Source: an uncultured Saprospiraceae bacterium (GTDB taxonomy: Bacteria > Bacteroidota > Bacteroidia > Chitinophagales > Saprospiraceae). Taken from it: DNA of 37,351 bases. The stretch lies in the NCBI GenBank assembly GCA_947311465.1, contig CAMZLN010000096.1, positions 1 through 37,351 on the forward strand. Direction: 5' to 3'. Positions 15,911 through 23,402 of the stretch are shown here, in pieces. Positions within the stretch are counted from its first letter, which is position 1. The number at the start of each line of letters is the position of its first letter. A program made the position numbers and the translations under genes. The notes under the pieces are model-generated. The model was not told the origin of the DNA and did not search any database. It saw only the letters and a program-made list of their open reading frames with translations.

Positions 15911-16459
15911 ATGTTTAATAAAAAATCTCATCGTCCAGAATCGAGTGTGAATGCTGGTTCTATGGCGGATATCGCTTTTCTTTTATTGATTTTCTTCTTG
16001 GTTACTACTACTATTGATGTTGATAAAGGTATTTTGGTAAAACTTCCAATTTGGGATGCCAATCCAATTTCTATTCCTTTATCTAAAAAAAATGTCCTTT
16101 CTGTTAAAATTAATGCTCAAAACGAACTATTAATTGAAGGAGAAATAGCCAATATCTCTTCTCTTAAATCTACTGCAAAAACTTTCATTCTCAACCCGAA
16201 TCATGAGGACGACAAGCCTAATAATCCTAAAAAGGCAATTATCTCTCTGCAAAACGATCGTTCAACAAAATTTAAAATTTACTTGACTGTCTATAATGAA
16301 TTAAAAGCTGCTTACAATGAGATCTGGAATGATATCGCTCATTTACAATATGGGAAATCTTATGAAGAATTGGATAAAGTGACTTCTAAACTGATTCGAG
16401 ATGAAGTTCCATTGATTATATCGGAAGCCGAACCTACGGACTTTGCTGTGGTAAAATAA
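15911..16459 (+). CDS. exbD: ExbD/TolR family biopolymer transport protein
   Basis: This 182-aa inner-membrane protein has a short cytoplasmic N-terminus, one transmembrane helix (about 18-36), and a periplasmic domain. The family signature SMADIAFLLLIFFLVTTTID carries the Asp that conducts protons in ExbD/TolR/MotB-type motors. The periplasmic part has an insert typical of the longer Bacteroidota ExbD proteins. Partners ExbB, TonB or a second ExbD are not next to it, which is unusual because they normally form one operon. It lies 61 bp after serA. Confidence 0.88.
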   Translation: MFNKKSHRPESSVNAGSMADIAFLLLIFFLVTTTIDVDKGILVKLPIWDANPISIPLSKKNVLSVKINAQNELLIEGEIANISSLKSTAKTFILNPNHEDDKPNNPKKAIISLQNDRSTKFKIYLTVYNELKAAYNEIWNDIAHLQYGKSYEELDKVTSKLIRDEVPLIISEAEPTDFAVVK

Positions 16460-16469
16460 ATTGAATTAT

Positions 16470-16565
16470 TTATAAAATTCCAAATTTCACTTCTACTCGT
16501 CTATTCATTTTTTGATGTTCATCTGTATCATTATCAATCACTGGATAGCGACAACCAAACCCTTT
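16470..16565 (-). pseudogene. Remnant of an OmpA-like C-terminal domain
   Basis: On the minus strand, a 31-codon piece reads GFGCRYPVIDNDTDEHQK followed by MNRRVEVKF and a stop. This is the end of the OmpA/MotB peptidoglycan-binding domain, where the G(Y/F)G...P..DN....(K)NRRVE motif is diagnostic. In-frame TAA lies two codons before the match, and the preceding DNA shows no OmpA-like frame apart from a possible continuation (ICKKG) if one A is restored in the A-run at 16563-16567. The rest of the gene is gone. Confidence 0.75.
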
Positions 16566-16931
16566 TTACAAATTGAAACGGCTTCATAAAATGGTCATAT
16601 GTCCCCATCATAAAGCTATTTATTGTCCACTTCAAAAAGCTATTTTCAAGAAAAAATATGCTTTTTTCTGAATTTTTCATTTTTTTTATAAAAAATTCAA
16701 AAAAGTGCCGAATTGTTAATGTTTTTTATACCTGTACTGCAAATCAATCATTTAAGCCCGAAATTATCCGAATTTAAACGTTTATAAACGGATATAAACG
16801 TTTATAAGCGTTTAATAACGGATAAATAGTTGCAAGTCCCCTCATATTTGCACTGTCAAAACGAAATCAAAATTCGTCACGACTATTTACTTTTTATTAA
16901 TCATATTTATTAACTGTTAAAATTACTTATT
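16566..16931. other. Non-coding region between OmpA remnant and ssb
   Basis: No gene is visible. It contains two AAAGCTATTT motifs (around 16612 and 16637), a T- and A-rich stretch, and the phased decamer array at 16771-16820. The last 60 bp before ssb share the pattern TATTTATTAAC(T)GTTAAAA with the leader of the second ssb gene. Confidence 0.55.
16771..16820 (+). repeat. Five phased decamers, consensus TTTATAAACG
   Basis: Five consecutive 10-mers read AATTTAAACG, TTTATAAACG, GATATAAACG, TTTATAAGCG and TTTAATAACG. The exact 10-bp period puts the same bases on one face of the helix. Overlapping palindromes arise, with CGTTTATAAACG at 16779-16790 perfect. The array lies about 110 bp before the first ssb gene. 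Confidence 0.75.
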
Positions 16932-17279
16932 ATGAACAACTTGAGAAACTCAGTACAACTAATCGGAAACTTAGGAAGCAATCCAGAATTGAAAATTTTG
17001 GAAGGTGGAAAAAAATTAACTACCGTCTCCATCGCTACAAAAGATATTTATCAAAATGCGAAAGGCGAAAAAATAGTTGAGACAACATGGCACAATATTG
17101 TAGCATGGGGAAAGCTTGCCGAAAACATGGAAGTGCTTCTTAGAAAAGGAAATGAAGTAGCTCTTAAAGGAAAATTGCAACACAATTCGTATGTCGATAA
17201 GGATGGACTTAAAAGATATACATCTCAAGTAGTTGTAAACGAATTCATGTTATTATCAAAATCAGAACCTAAAGTATAA
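16932..17279 (+). CDS. ssb: Single-stranded DNA-binding protein, short paralogue 1
   Basis: This 115-aa protein is essentially only the OB fold of bacterial SSB, which coats single-stranded DNA in replication, recombination and repair. Family landmarks are the N-terminal NSVQLIGNLGSNPELK (about 5-20), WHNIVAWGKLAENMEVLLRKGNEV (about 53-76, split by family pattern), and GKLQHNSY. The flexible linker and acidic tip (DDIPF type) that recruit partner proteins are absent; it ends SKSEPKV. It is followed 99 bp later by a close paralogue, and the two genes share even their upstream leader sequence, so they arose by tandem duplication. Confidence 0.92.
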   Translation: MNNLRNSVQLIGNLGSNPELKILEGGKKLTTVSIATKDIYQNAKGEKIVETTWHNIVAWGKLAENMEVLLRKGNEVALKGKLQHNSYVDKDGLKRYTSQVVVNEFMLLSKSEPKV

Positions 17280-17378
17280 AATTATTATTTTTCGTTCTTT
17301 GGCAGTTCAAATTGAAAAATGAGATTTACTAAAGAACATTATTTTTAAAACTATTTATTAACGTTAAAACTATTTATT

Positions 17379-17732
17379 ATGAACAATTTAAGAAATTCAA
17401 TTCAATTAATCGGAAACTTAGGAAGCAATCCAGAAATTAAAGAAATCAATGGTGGTAGAAAATTGGCTAAGGTTGCCATCGCCACAAAAGATATTTATCA
17501 TAACGCAAATGGCGAAAAAGTGGTAGAAACATCTTGGCATAATATCGTTGCTTGGGGAAAGGTAGCTGAAAATATGGAAGTATTTTTAAGAAAAGGAAAT
17601 GAAGTGGCAATGAAAGGTAAATTGCAACACAGAAATTATATTGACAAGGATGGAAACAAAAGAAACATAACTGAAATATTGGTAAAAGAATTCATGCTTC
17701 TTTCAAAGTCACAGCCTAAAGCTGAAGCATAA
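17379..17732 (+). CDS. ssb: Single-stranded DNA-binding protein, short paralogue 2
   Basis: This 117-aa SSB is very similar to the preceding gene (NSIQLIGNLGSNPEIK at the N-terminus, then SWHNIVAWGKVAENMEVFLR). It too lacks the acidic C-terminal tip and ends KSQPKAEA. The two proteins differ mainly in the loops and the last 25 residues, consistent with a duplication that has had time to diverge. A hairpin terminator at 17743-17774 ends the pair. A main, full-length SSB is probably encoded elsewhere in the genome. Confidence 0.92.
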   Translation: MNNLRNSIQLIGNLGSNPEIKEINGGRKLAKVAIATKDIYHNANGEKVVETSWHNIVAWGKVAENMEVFLRKGNEVAMKGKLQHRNYIDKDGNKRNITEILVKEFMLLSKSQPKAEA

Positions 17733-17742
17733 ATTTTTCATT

Positions 17743-17779
17743 TATAGGTGCACTCCACTTGGATGTGCATCTATATTTT
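17743..17779 (+). terminator. Intrinsic terminator after the ssb pair
   Basis: TATAGGTGCAC pairs with GTGCATCTATA (one G-U pair) around the loop region TCCACTTGGAT, which can itself pair in part, and a run of T follows. It separates the ssb pair from the DUF2851 gene. Confidence 0.75.
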
Positions 17780-17805
17780 TATCACTTTATACGAATTTAT
17801 TAACA

Positions 17806-19095
17806 ATGAAAGAAGATTTCTTACACTATATTTGGAGATTTCAAAAATTTCAGACTTCTAATATGAAAACTTCTAGCGGTGAGGATATCCATATCATTTC
17901 GATTGGTCAATACAACACGCATGCAGGTCCTGATTTTTTGGATGCAAGAATAAAAATCGGAGATACTTTATGGGCAGGGCATGTAGAAATTCATATCAAT
18001 AGTTCTGATTGGATGTTGCACGGACATCAATCGGATAAAGATTATGACAATGTTATCCTTCATGTCGTTTTTGATGATGATCAAAAAATATTTCGATCTT
18101 CGGGGAGTCAAATTGCTGCGTTTTCTTTAAAAAATAGAATATTCCCCAAAATGGAAGCCCAATATTTGAAATTATTGAATAATAAATACTGGATTCCTTG
18201 TCAACATCAATTTCATAAAATATGTCAAATCAAAAAAAATATTTGGTATGATCGCCTTTTAATTGAAAGACTAGAAGAAAAAATTCAGACAATCAACTCA
18301 ACCTTAAAAATGAATAATGATGATTGGGAGAAAACATTTTTTCAAACATTGGCAGTGAACTTTGGTTTAAAAGTCAATAAACTTCCTTTTGATCTTCTCG
18401 CTAAATCTATTGACTTGAATATTATTGCTAAACACCGAGATAATGAATTTCAAATAGCTGCATTATTATTTGGGCAATCTGGATTATTGGATTCTGATTT
18501 TGATGACGAATATCCAAATAATCTTAAAAAGGAATATGCTTTTCTTAAACAAAAGTATCAACTTACTCCGATTAAAAAAGAAAGTTGGAAATTTCTTAGA
18601 CTGCGACCACAAAACTTCCCAACTATCCGTATTGCGCAATTTTCTAAATTGCTATTCCAAGAATCACATCTTTTTTCAAGAATGCTTTCTGCTAAATCGA
18701 TTTTTGAAATTGAAAATATTTTTAAAATAGAATTGCCAATTTATTGGAACAATCACTTCATATTTGATAAATCATCAATTCAACGTATAAAATTACTAGG
18801 AAAAAGTACAATTCACTTAATTGTAATTAATACAATTGTCCCATTTCTATTCCTTTATGGTAAATCAAAAGGAATTTCTGAATATCAAGACAAGGCGATT
18901 CATTTGCTAGAAACATTAAAAGGTGAATCAAATAGCATAATTGATAATTGGACGAAGTTAGGGGAAAACCCTAAAAGTGCTTATGATACACAAGCTCTTT
19001 TGCAATTAAAAAATGCTTATTGTAATCACAAAAAATGTTTGAATTGTAGTATTGGAAATGCTATTTTGCAAGAAAGTAGCCATGTTTTATCTTGA
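17806..19095 (+). CDS. DUF2851 family protein
   Basis: This 429-aa cytoplasmic protein carries the hallmark of DUF2851, a Bacteroidota-centred family: YNTHAGPDFLDARIKIGD followed by WAGHVEIHINSSDWMLHGHQ (about residues 36-76). The C-terminus has four cysteines in NAYCNHKKCLNCSIGNAIL, a likely metal site. The N-terminal fold has been compared with nuclease-like cores in family descriptions, but no activity is established. It follows the ssb pair in the same orientation, beyond their terminator. Confidence 0.85.
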   Translation: MKEDFLHYIWRFQKFQTSNMKTSSGEDIHIISIGQYNTHAGPDFLDARIKIGDTLWAGHVEIHINSSDWMLHGHQSDKDYDNVILHVVFDDDQKIFRSSGSQIAAFSLKNRIFPKMEAQYLKLLNNKYWIPCQHQFHKICQIKKNIWYDRLLIERLEEKIQTINSTLKMNNDDWEKTFFQTLAVNFGLKVNKLPFDLLAKSIDLNIIAKHRDNEFQIAALLFGQSGLLDSDFDDEYPNNLKKEYAFLKQKYQLTPIKKESWKFLRLRPQNFPTIRIAQFSKLLFQESHLFSRMLSAKSIFEIENIFKIELPIYWNNHFIFDKSSIQRIKLLGKSTIHLIVINTIVPFLFLYGKSKGISEYQDKAIHLLETLKGESNSIIDNWTKLGENPKSAYDTQALLQLKNAYCNHKKCLNCSIGNAILQESSHVLS

Positions 19096-19100
19096 TATAG

Positions 19101-19130
19101 CTTGTAAATACAATTTATATCATTATTTTG
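19101..19130 (+). promoter_or_regulatory. Probable promoter of the DUF2147 gene
   Basis: CTTG (19101-19104) and TATTTTG (19124-19130) are about 19 bases apart, close to the Bacteroidota TTTG / TAnnTTTG pattern, though the -7 box is one base short. It lies 27 bp upstream of the ATG. Confidence 0.4.
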
Positions 19131-19156
19131 CAGTTCAAATAAAAAAAACTTGAATT

Positions 19157-19588
19157 ATGATAAATCAAAAATCTATCTTAAGCCTTTTGGCTTTTATGTG
19201 CTTGACATTGATAATGAATGCACAATCTCTTATTGGAACTTGGAAAACCATAGATGATGAGTCTGGTGAGCCAAAGTCTCATATTACTATTTATGAAGAA
19301 AATGGAAAGTTTTATGGAAAAGTAATTAAGCTATTAGCCGCTGCTTCTTCTACTGTTTGTACTGAATGTCCAGGTGATAAAAAAGGACAACCAATTGAAG
19401 GTATGGTTATCCTTTGGGATTTGAAACCATATAAAGACTATTGGAGTTATGGGCAAATTATGGATCCTGCTACTGGTAAAATATATAAGGCAAGTGTCTG
19501 GATGGACGGAAATGATAAATTAAGTGTAAGAGGATATATTGGATTTTCATTACTCGGTAGAACTCAGACTTGGCATAAAATAAATTGA
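19157..19588 (+). CDS. DUF2147 family secreted protein
   Basis: This 143-aa protein has a signal peptide of about 22 residues ending near MNAQ, followed by a DUF2147 domain: LIGTWKTIDDESGEPKSHI, then YGKVIKLL, a CTECPG pair of cysteines, and the closing LGRTQTWHKI. The fold is a lipocalin-like small barrel, expected in the periplasm or outer surface. Members are often near transport or envelope genes; no specific function is known. The gene appears monocistronic. Confidence 0.88.
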   Translation: MINQKSILSLLAFMCLTLIMNAQSLIGTWKTIDDESGEPKSHITIYEENGKFYGKVIKLLAAASSTVCTECPGDKKGQPIEGMVILWDLKPYKDYWSYGQIMDPATGKIYKASVWMDGNDKLSVRGYIGFSLLGRTQTWHKIN

Positions 19589-19686
19589 GTCATAAAGAAA
19601 AATAAATAAATATTCAAATTTTATACAATAAAAATTTAATCTTTTTGGTTTAATATGCGAATCATTTAATCTTTTAATATTTATTT

Positions 19687-19914
19687 ATGAATGCAAACTT
19701 TACACTTAATCTAATTCGTTATATCTACAATGAGACCAGTATTTCTCAAAAGTTGAAAATTGAAGAAGAATTGAACAACAGCTATGAAAAGAGTTGTACA
19801 TACTTAAATGTAAAAATGGGGTATGATCAATTACCTAAAGTCGTTTTTACACCTTCAAAGAATATACTGAACAATATTTTAGAATATAGCCAAAGAAAAA
19901 CGGTAGAAGCTTAA
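19687..19914 (+). CDS. Small conserved Bacteroidota protein
   Basis: This 75-aa cytoplasmic protein is mostly helical. The pattern IRYIYNETS...IEEELNNS followed by QLPKVVFTPSKNILNNILEY is one I associate with a widespread small Bacteroidota protein of unknown function, often found near recA or sigma-factor genes and reminiscent of the N-terminus of anti-sigma factors without zinc ligands. The ending P(S)..(I)..IL.YS is typical. A strong terminator follows directly, so it forms its own transcript. Confidence 0.7.
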   Translation: MNANFTLNLIRYIYNETSISQKLKIEEELNNSYEKSCTYLNVKMGYDQLPKVVFTPSKNILNNILEYSQRKTVEA

Positions 19915-19931
19915 TTTTACCTTTTTCCAAT

Positions 19932-19970
19932 AAAAAGCCTTCATTGATACTTTCAATGAAGGCTTTTTTT
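19932..19970 (+). terminator. Strong intrinsic terminator
   Basis: AAAAAGCCTTCATTGA pairs with TCAATGAAGGCTTTTT around a short loop, followed by further T. It ends the small protein gene transcript and isolates recA. Confidence 0.92.
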
Positions 19971-19986
19971 GTATTTTGCATATTAT

Positions 19987-20073
19987 ATAGTGTCTAGACG
20001 GAAACTTATCAAAATTAAAAATATCAAAAATAATTCATTTTGCAAAAATTGTGAGTTTCCATCCAATCACTAT
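19987..20073. mobile_element. 87-bp MITE-like element upstream of recA
   Basis: ATAGTGTCTAGACGGAAACT (19987-20006) and the inverted complement of AGTTTCCATCCAATCACTAT (20054-20073) match at 16 of 20 positions. The ends look like insertion-sequence termini, and there is no coding capacity between them. No clear target duplication is visible. Confidence 0.55.
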
Positions 20074-20137
20074 TTAGTATGTTTACAACGGATACCACTT
20101 AAAACAAATTAATTTATAAAACTTTTTATTTGAAAAA

Positions 20138-20168
20138 TTTGTTTTATTAAATATTTTATTTATATTTG
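20138..20168 (+). promoter_or_regulatory. recA promoter, Bacteroidota type
   Basis: TTTG (20138-20141), 19 bases, then TATATTTG (20161-20168): a full match to the TTTG / TAnnTTTG consensus. It places transcription start around 20173-20176 and supports the ATG at 20199 over the upstream TTG. I saw no LexA-like palindrome. Confidence 0.75.
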
Positions 20169-20198
20169 TATTATCAATTAAATAAACAACAGAATATC

Positions 20199-21260
20199 AT
20201 GTCAAAAGAAAAAGAAGAAAAATTAAAAGCACTAAAATCAACCGTCGATCGCTTAGAAAAATCCTATGGAAAAGGTATCGTAATGAGACTAGGTGATAAA
20301 ACCGTTTTGGATGTCGAAGCTATCCCTACTGGATCCCTTAGCTTGGATTTAGCTCTAGGTATCAATGGATTACCAAAGGGAAGAATCATTGAAATCTACG
20401 GACCTGAATCTTCTGGTAAAACAACTTTAGCTATTCACGCTATTGCCGAATGTCAAAAGCAAGGCGGTATTGCTGCTTTTATCGATGCTGAACATGCATT
20501 TGATAGAAATTATGCATCAGCTTTAGGCGTTGATGTAGACAACTTATTGATTTCTCAACCAGACAATGGTGAACAAGCACTTGAAATTACGGAACATTTA
20601 ATCCGTTCTGGTGCCATTGATATCATCGTAGTCGATTCTGTAGCTGCTTTAGTGCCGAAAGCAGAGATTGAAGGAGAAATGGGTGATTCTAAAATGGGCC
20701 TTCAAGCTCGACTTATGTCTCAAGCAATGAGAAAATTAACTGGAACTATCGGCAAAACGGGTAGTGCATGTATTTTTATCAATCAACTTAGAGAGAAAAT
20801 TGGTGTCATGTTCGGTAATCCCGAAACAACAACGGGTGGTAATGCATTGAAATTTTATGCATCTGTTCGTTTGGATATCAGAAAATCTGGCTCTGCTATA
20901 AAAGATAAGGAAGGAAATGTTGTTGGAAATCACGTTAGAGTAAAAGTGGTTAAAAATAAATTGGCTTCTCCTTTTAGAATTGCTGAATTTGATATAACCT
21001 TCGGTAAAGGAATTTCTAAAACAGGTGAAATTATCGATATTGGAGTAGATCAAGATATCATCAATAAAAGTGGATCATGGTATAGTTACAATGGGTCTAA
21101 AATCGCGCAAGGAAGAGAATCTGCAAAAAGATTTATGGATGACAATCCTGAATTGGCAAATGAAATTGAAGCATTAATTAAAGCTAAAATTAATGGAGAT
21201 GTTGAAGTTGTAGCTGAAACAAAAGAAACAAAAACTCCTGAAGCAGAAAATGCAAAATAA
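20199..21260 (+). CDS. recA: Recombinase RecA
   Basis: This 353-aa protein forms filaments on single-stranded DNA, drives strand exchange and triggers the SOS response where present. Walker A is GPESSGKTT (68-76), Walker B lies in [10 protein letters not shown], loop L1 in [12 protein letters not shown], and loop L2 in [13 protein letters not shown]. The C-terminus is acidic and Lys-rich as expected. The ATG at 20199 follows a consensus promoter; the TTG at 20166 overlaps the -7 box and is rejected. The gene stands alone between two terminators, with an 87-bp inverted-repeat element just upstream. Confidence 0.98.
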   Translation: MSKEKEEKLKALKSTVDRLEKSYGKGIVMRLGDKTVLDVEAIPTGSLSLDLALGINGLPKGRIIEIYGPESSGKTTLAIHAIAECQKQGGIAAFIDAEHAFDRNYASALGVDVDNLLISQPDNGEQALEITEHLIRSGAIDIIVVDSVAALVPKAEIEGEMGDSKMGLQARLMSQAMRKLTGTIGKTGSACIFINQLREKIGVMFGNPETTTGGNALKFYASVRLDIRKSGSAIKDKEGNVVGNHVRVKVVKNKLASPFRIAEFDITFGKGISKTGEIIDIGVDQDIINKSGSWYSYNGSKIAQGRESAKRFMDDNPELANEIEALIKAKINGDVEVVAETKETKTPEAENAK

Positions 21261-21286
21261 AAACTATTTTGCACAGTACCTAAAAT

Positions 21287-21326
21287 AAAAATGGCTGTCC
21301 CAATTTGATTTGAGATAGCCATTTTT
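21287..21326. terminator. recA terminator, symmetric
   Basis: AAAAATGGCTGTC (21287-21299) pairs over 13 positions with GATAGCCATTTTT (21314-21326). The T- and A-runs allow use in both directions, between recA and the convergent membrane-protein gene. Its right edge runs into repeat copy C. Confidence 0.88.
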
Positions 21327-21429
21327 CACTTAAATCAGTCACAGTATCAATAATATTCCTTCTTTAAAGCAAAACTGAAACCAAAATAACCTACAGAAGA
21401 AACAACATTTATTTCTACACAATTCCTAA
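21322..21429 (-). repeat. MITE-like element, copy C (one end only)
   Basis: Read on the minus strand this matches 3598-3710 of copy B, from TTAGGAATTGTG through GGTTTCAG.TTTGCTTTAAA to GACTGATTTAA.GTGAAAAATG. The similarity stops where the recA terminator begins, so the second inverted end of copy B is not present. The conserved end abuts the stop codon of the 21431-21937 gene. Confidence 0.75.
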
Positions 21430-21430
21430 A

Positions 21431-21937
21431 TTATTTCTTCATCATTTTACTCCATCCAAATCTGAACACAATCAACATACCAATAAATAGAAAAATTACA
21501 TTCTGAAATGGAACAACGGATATCACAAAAATTCTCGTCTTTTCCATAAACCACATCATCATCATTACCACTGTAATCATCATAATCATGCCAGACAACT
21601 TTCCAAAACCCGGTATATGATCTAAGTCAACATTCTTGCGAATAATTAAAAAAGTAATCATCATTGAAAGAATTGGTAATATCTGAGTGTAAACATCAGT
21701 ATCAAATATTGATTTCCGCTCGAATAAAAATAAATATATACTTAAAGTAACTGCAAATATACCAGGTACTGCCACTAAATAAATTAATGTAGAATATAAA
21801 AATTTCCAAGGTGATAGATGTCCTTCTCCTTTGCCCATTACATTTGACAAAATTGCAGTTAAAGGAATCATTGCAAAAAAAGCAAGAATATATCCTGGGT
21901 TTGCTGCGATTAAATCTAAAAATTCTCTTAACGTCAT
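21431..21937 (-). CDS. Four-helix membrane protein, unknown
   Basis: This 168-aa protein has four strongly hydrophobic segments (about residues 13-30, 45-70, 83-98 and 108-155, the last possibly two helices) and few charged residues outside the loops. A Met-rich stretch (MIMMITVVMMMMWFME) stands out. No catalytic or transport motif is recognised. It lies 40 bp downstream of odhB on the same strand and may be co-transcribed. Its stop codon borders repeat copy C. Confidence 0.65.
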   Translation of the reverse strand: MTLREFLDLIAANPGYILAFFAMIPLTAILSNVMGKGEGHLSPWKFLYSTLIYLVAVPGIFAVTLSIYLFLFERKSIFDTDVYTQILPILSMMITFLIIRKNVDLDHIPGFGKLSGMIMMITVVMMMMWFMEKTRIFVISVVPFQNVIFLFIGMLIVFRFGWSKMMKK

Positions 21938-21977
21938 TTTATCTAATTATTTAAACTTTCCAATACTAAAATAGATG

Positions 21978-23204
21978 CTACAAGTCTAACAATAAAGTAG
22001 TTGGATCTTCCAAAAGTTTCTTCACCTTCACTAAAAATGTTACAGATGTACTTCCATCAATAACTCTATGGTCGTATGATAACGCTAAATACATCATTGG
22101 ACGAATTTCAACCTGACCATTTACGGCAACAGGCCTTTGCTGTATTGTATGCATTCCTAATATTGCAGATTGTGGCTCATTAATAATGGGCGTACTCATC
22201 ATAGATCCAAATATCCCACCATTGGTAATCGTAAATGTTCCGCCTGACATTTCGTCTAAAGTCAACTTTCCATCTCTTGCTTTCTTTGCAAGTGCTTTTA
22301 TTGCCAATTCAATTTCTGAAAATGACATGGACTCAACATTTTTAACAGGCGGCACAACCAATCCAGTAGGAGTCGAAATCGCAATAGAAATATCAGCAAA
22401 GTCATGAAAAATTAATTCGTTGCCATTAATTTGGGCATTTACACTTGGCATTTCCATCAACGTTTTTGCACATGCCTTTGCAAACAAAGACATAAAACCT
22501 AATTTTACGCCGTATTTTTCAACAAATCGTTCTTGATATTTCTTCCTGAGTTTCATGATTTCAGACAAGTCGACTTCGTTAAAAGTAGTCAACATCGCAG
22601 TGTTATTTTTTGCAGAAACTAAGCGAGAAGCAATAGTTCTCCTCATTCTACTCATCTTTTCTCTTCTAGTTCCTCTTGAAAAATGCTCAACATTGGCAAG
22701 TACTTCCTTTTCTTTATCTTTTACTGGAGTCTTAGTTGGAGCAGGCTTTGTGATATTTACAACATCTCCTTTGGTAATTCTGCCGTCCTTTCCTGTACCA
22801 TTAATTGATGTGACATCAATTCCCTTTTCAGCAATAATTTTCTGAGCTGCTGGCGATGGAGTACCTTTTGCATAAGAATCATTATTTTTCACTGGAGCTT
22901 CACTCTTCGTAACTTCTTTTGTTGGATTCACTTTTTGTGGTGTAGGATCATCTGAACCCGCAGTTACACTGGTATCAATCTTTGCTACCAAAGCACCAAT
23001 TTCCAAATCATCATCTTCATTAGCGACATAAATTAATTTTCCTGCCGCTTCAGCAGGAAATTCTAAAGTTGCTTTGTCAGACTCAAACTCACATATGGGT
23101 TCATCAATCTTAACAAATGCTCCATCTTCAATTAACCATTGAGAAAGTGTTACTTCTGTAATTGATTCTCCAATTGTTGGAACTCTTAATTCGATAATTG
23201 CCAT
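21978..23204 (-). CDS. odhB: Dihydrolipoamide succinyltransferase, E2 of 2-oxoglutarate dehydrogenase
   Basis: This 408-aa E2 subunit transfers the succinyl group from lipoamide to CoA in the TCA cycle. One lipoyl domain carries Lys44 in ESDKATLEF; an E3/E1-binding domain follows ([14 protein letters not shown], then [13 protein letters not shown]); the catalytic domain ends with SYDHRVIDG, His379 and Asp383. A single lipoyl domain and the [15 protein letters not shown] pattern favour the succinyl enzyme over the acetyl one. The start is ATG at 23204; an upstream TTG-type start at 23228 would add eight residues not typical of the family. The E1 gene is not adjacent. Confidence 0.92.
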   Translation of the reverse strand: MAIIELRVPTIGESITEVTLSQWLIEDGAFVKIDEPICEFESDKATLEFPAEAAGKLIYVANEDDDLEIGALVAKIDTSVTAGSDDPTPQKVNPTKEVTKSEAPVKNNDSYAKGTPSPAAQKIIAEKGIDVTSINGTGKDGRITKGDVVNITKPAPTKTPVKDKEKEVLANVEHFSRGTRREKMSRMRRTIASRLVSAKNNTAMLTTFNEVDLSEIMKLRKKYQERFVEKYGVKLGFMSLFAKACAKTLMEMPSVNAQINGNELIFHDFADISIAISTPTGLVVPPVKNVESMSFSEIELAIKALAKKARDGKLTLDEMSGGTFTITNGGIFGSMMSTPIINEPQSAILGMHTIQQRPVAVNGQVEIRPMMYLALSYDHRVIDGSTSVTFLVKVKKLLEDPTTLLLDL

Positions 23205-23402
23205 ATTTATTATTTTGTTCTTTTGCAAAAATGGTTCTTATATTTTTGAAATACAAGCACATTTACTTTTATTTTATAGGTTCTTTACCAAATTCCGTTT
23301 TTAGGAAAACAATAATTTCGAAACAATGTCGAAAAGAATCCTAATGTTTTTGATTTTTTATCATTCAGGAAAATTGTCAAAAAACAATTTTATCGATTGA
23401 CC

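Noticed and set aside
20166-20198. TTG start adding 11 residues to RecA
   Set aside because: The TTG overlaps the TATATTTG -7 box, so it would not be transcribed; MSKEKEEK is a normal RecA start.
21263-21283. Second inverted end for repeat copy C (ACTATTTTGCACAGTACCTAAA)
   Set aside because: It resembles the element end but has the same orientation as the 21406-21429 end rather than the inverted one, so it does not complete an inverted pair; chance or rearrangement cannot be separated.
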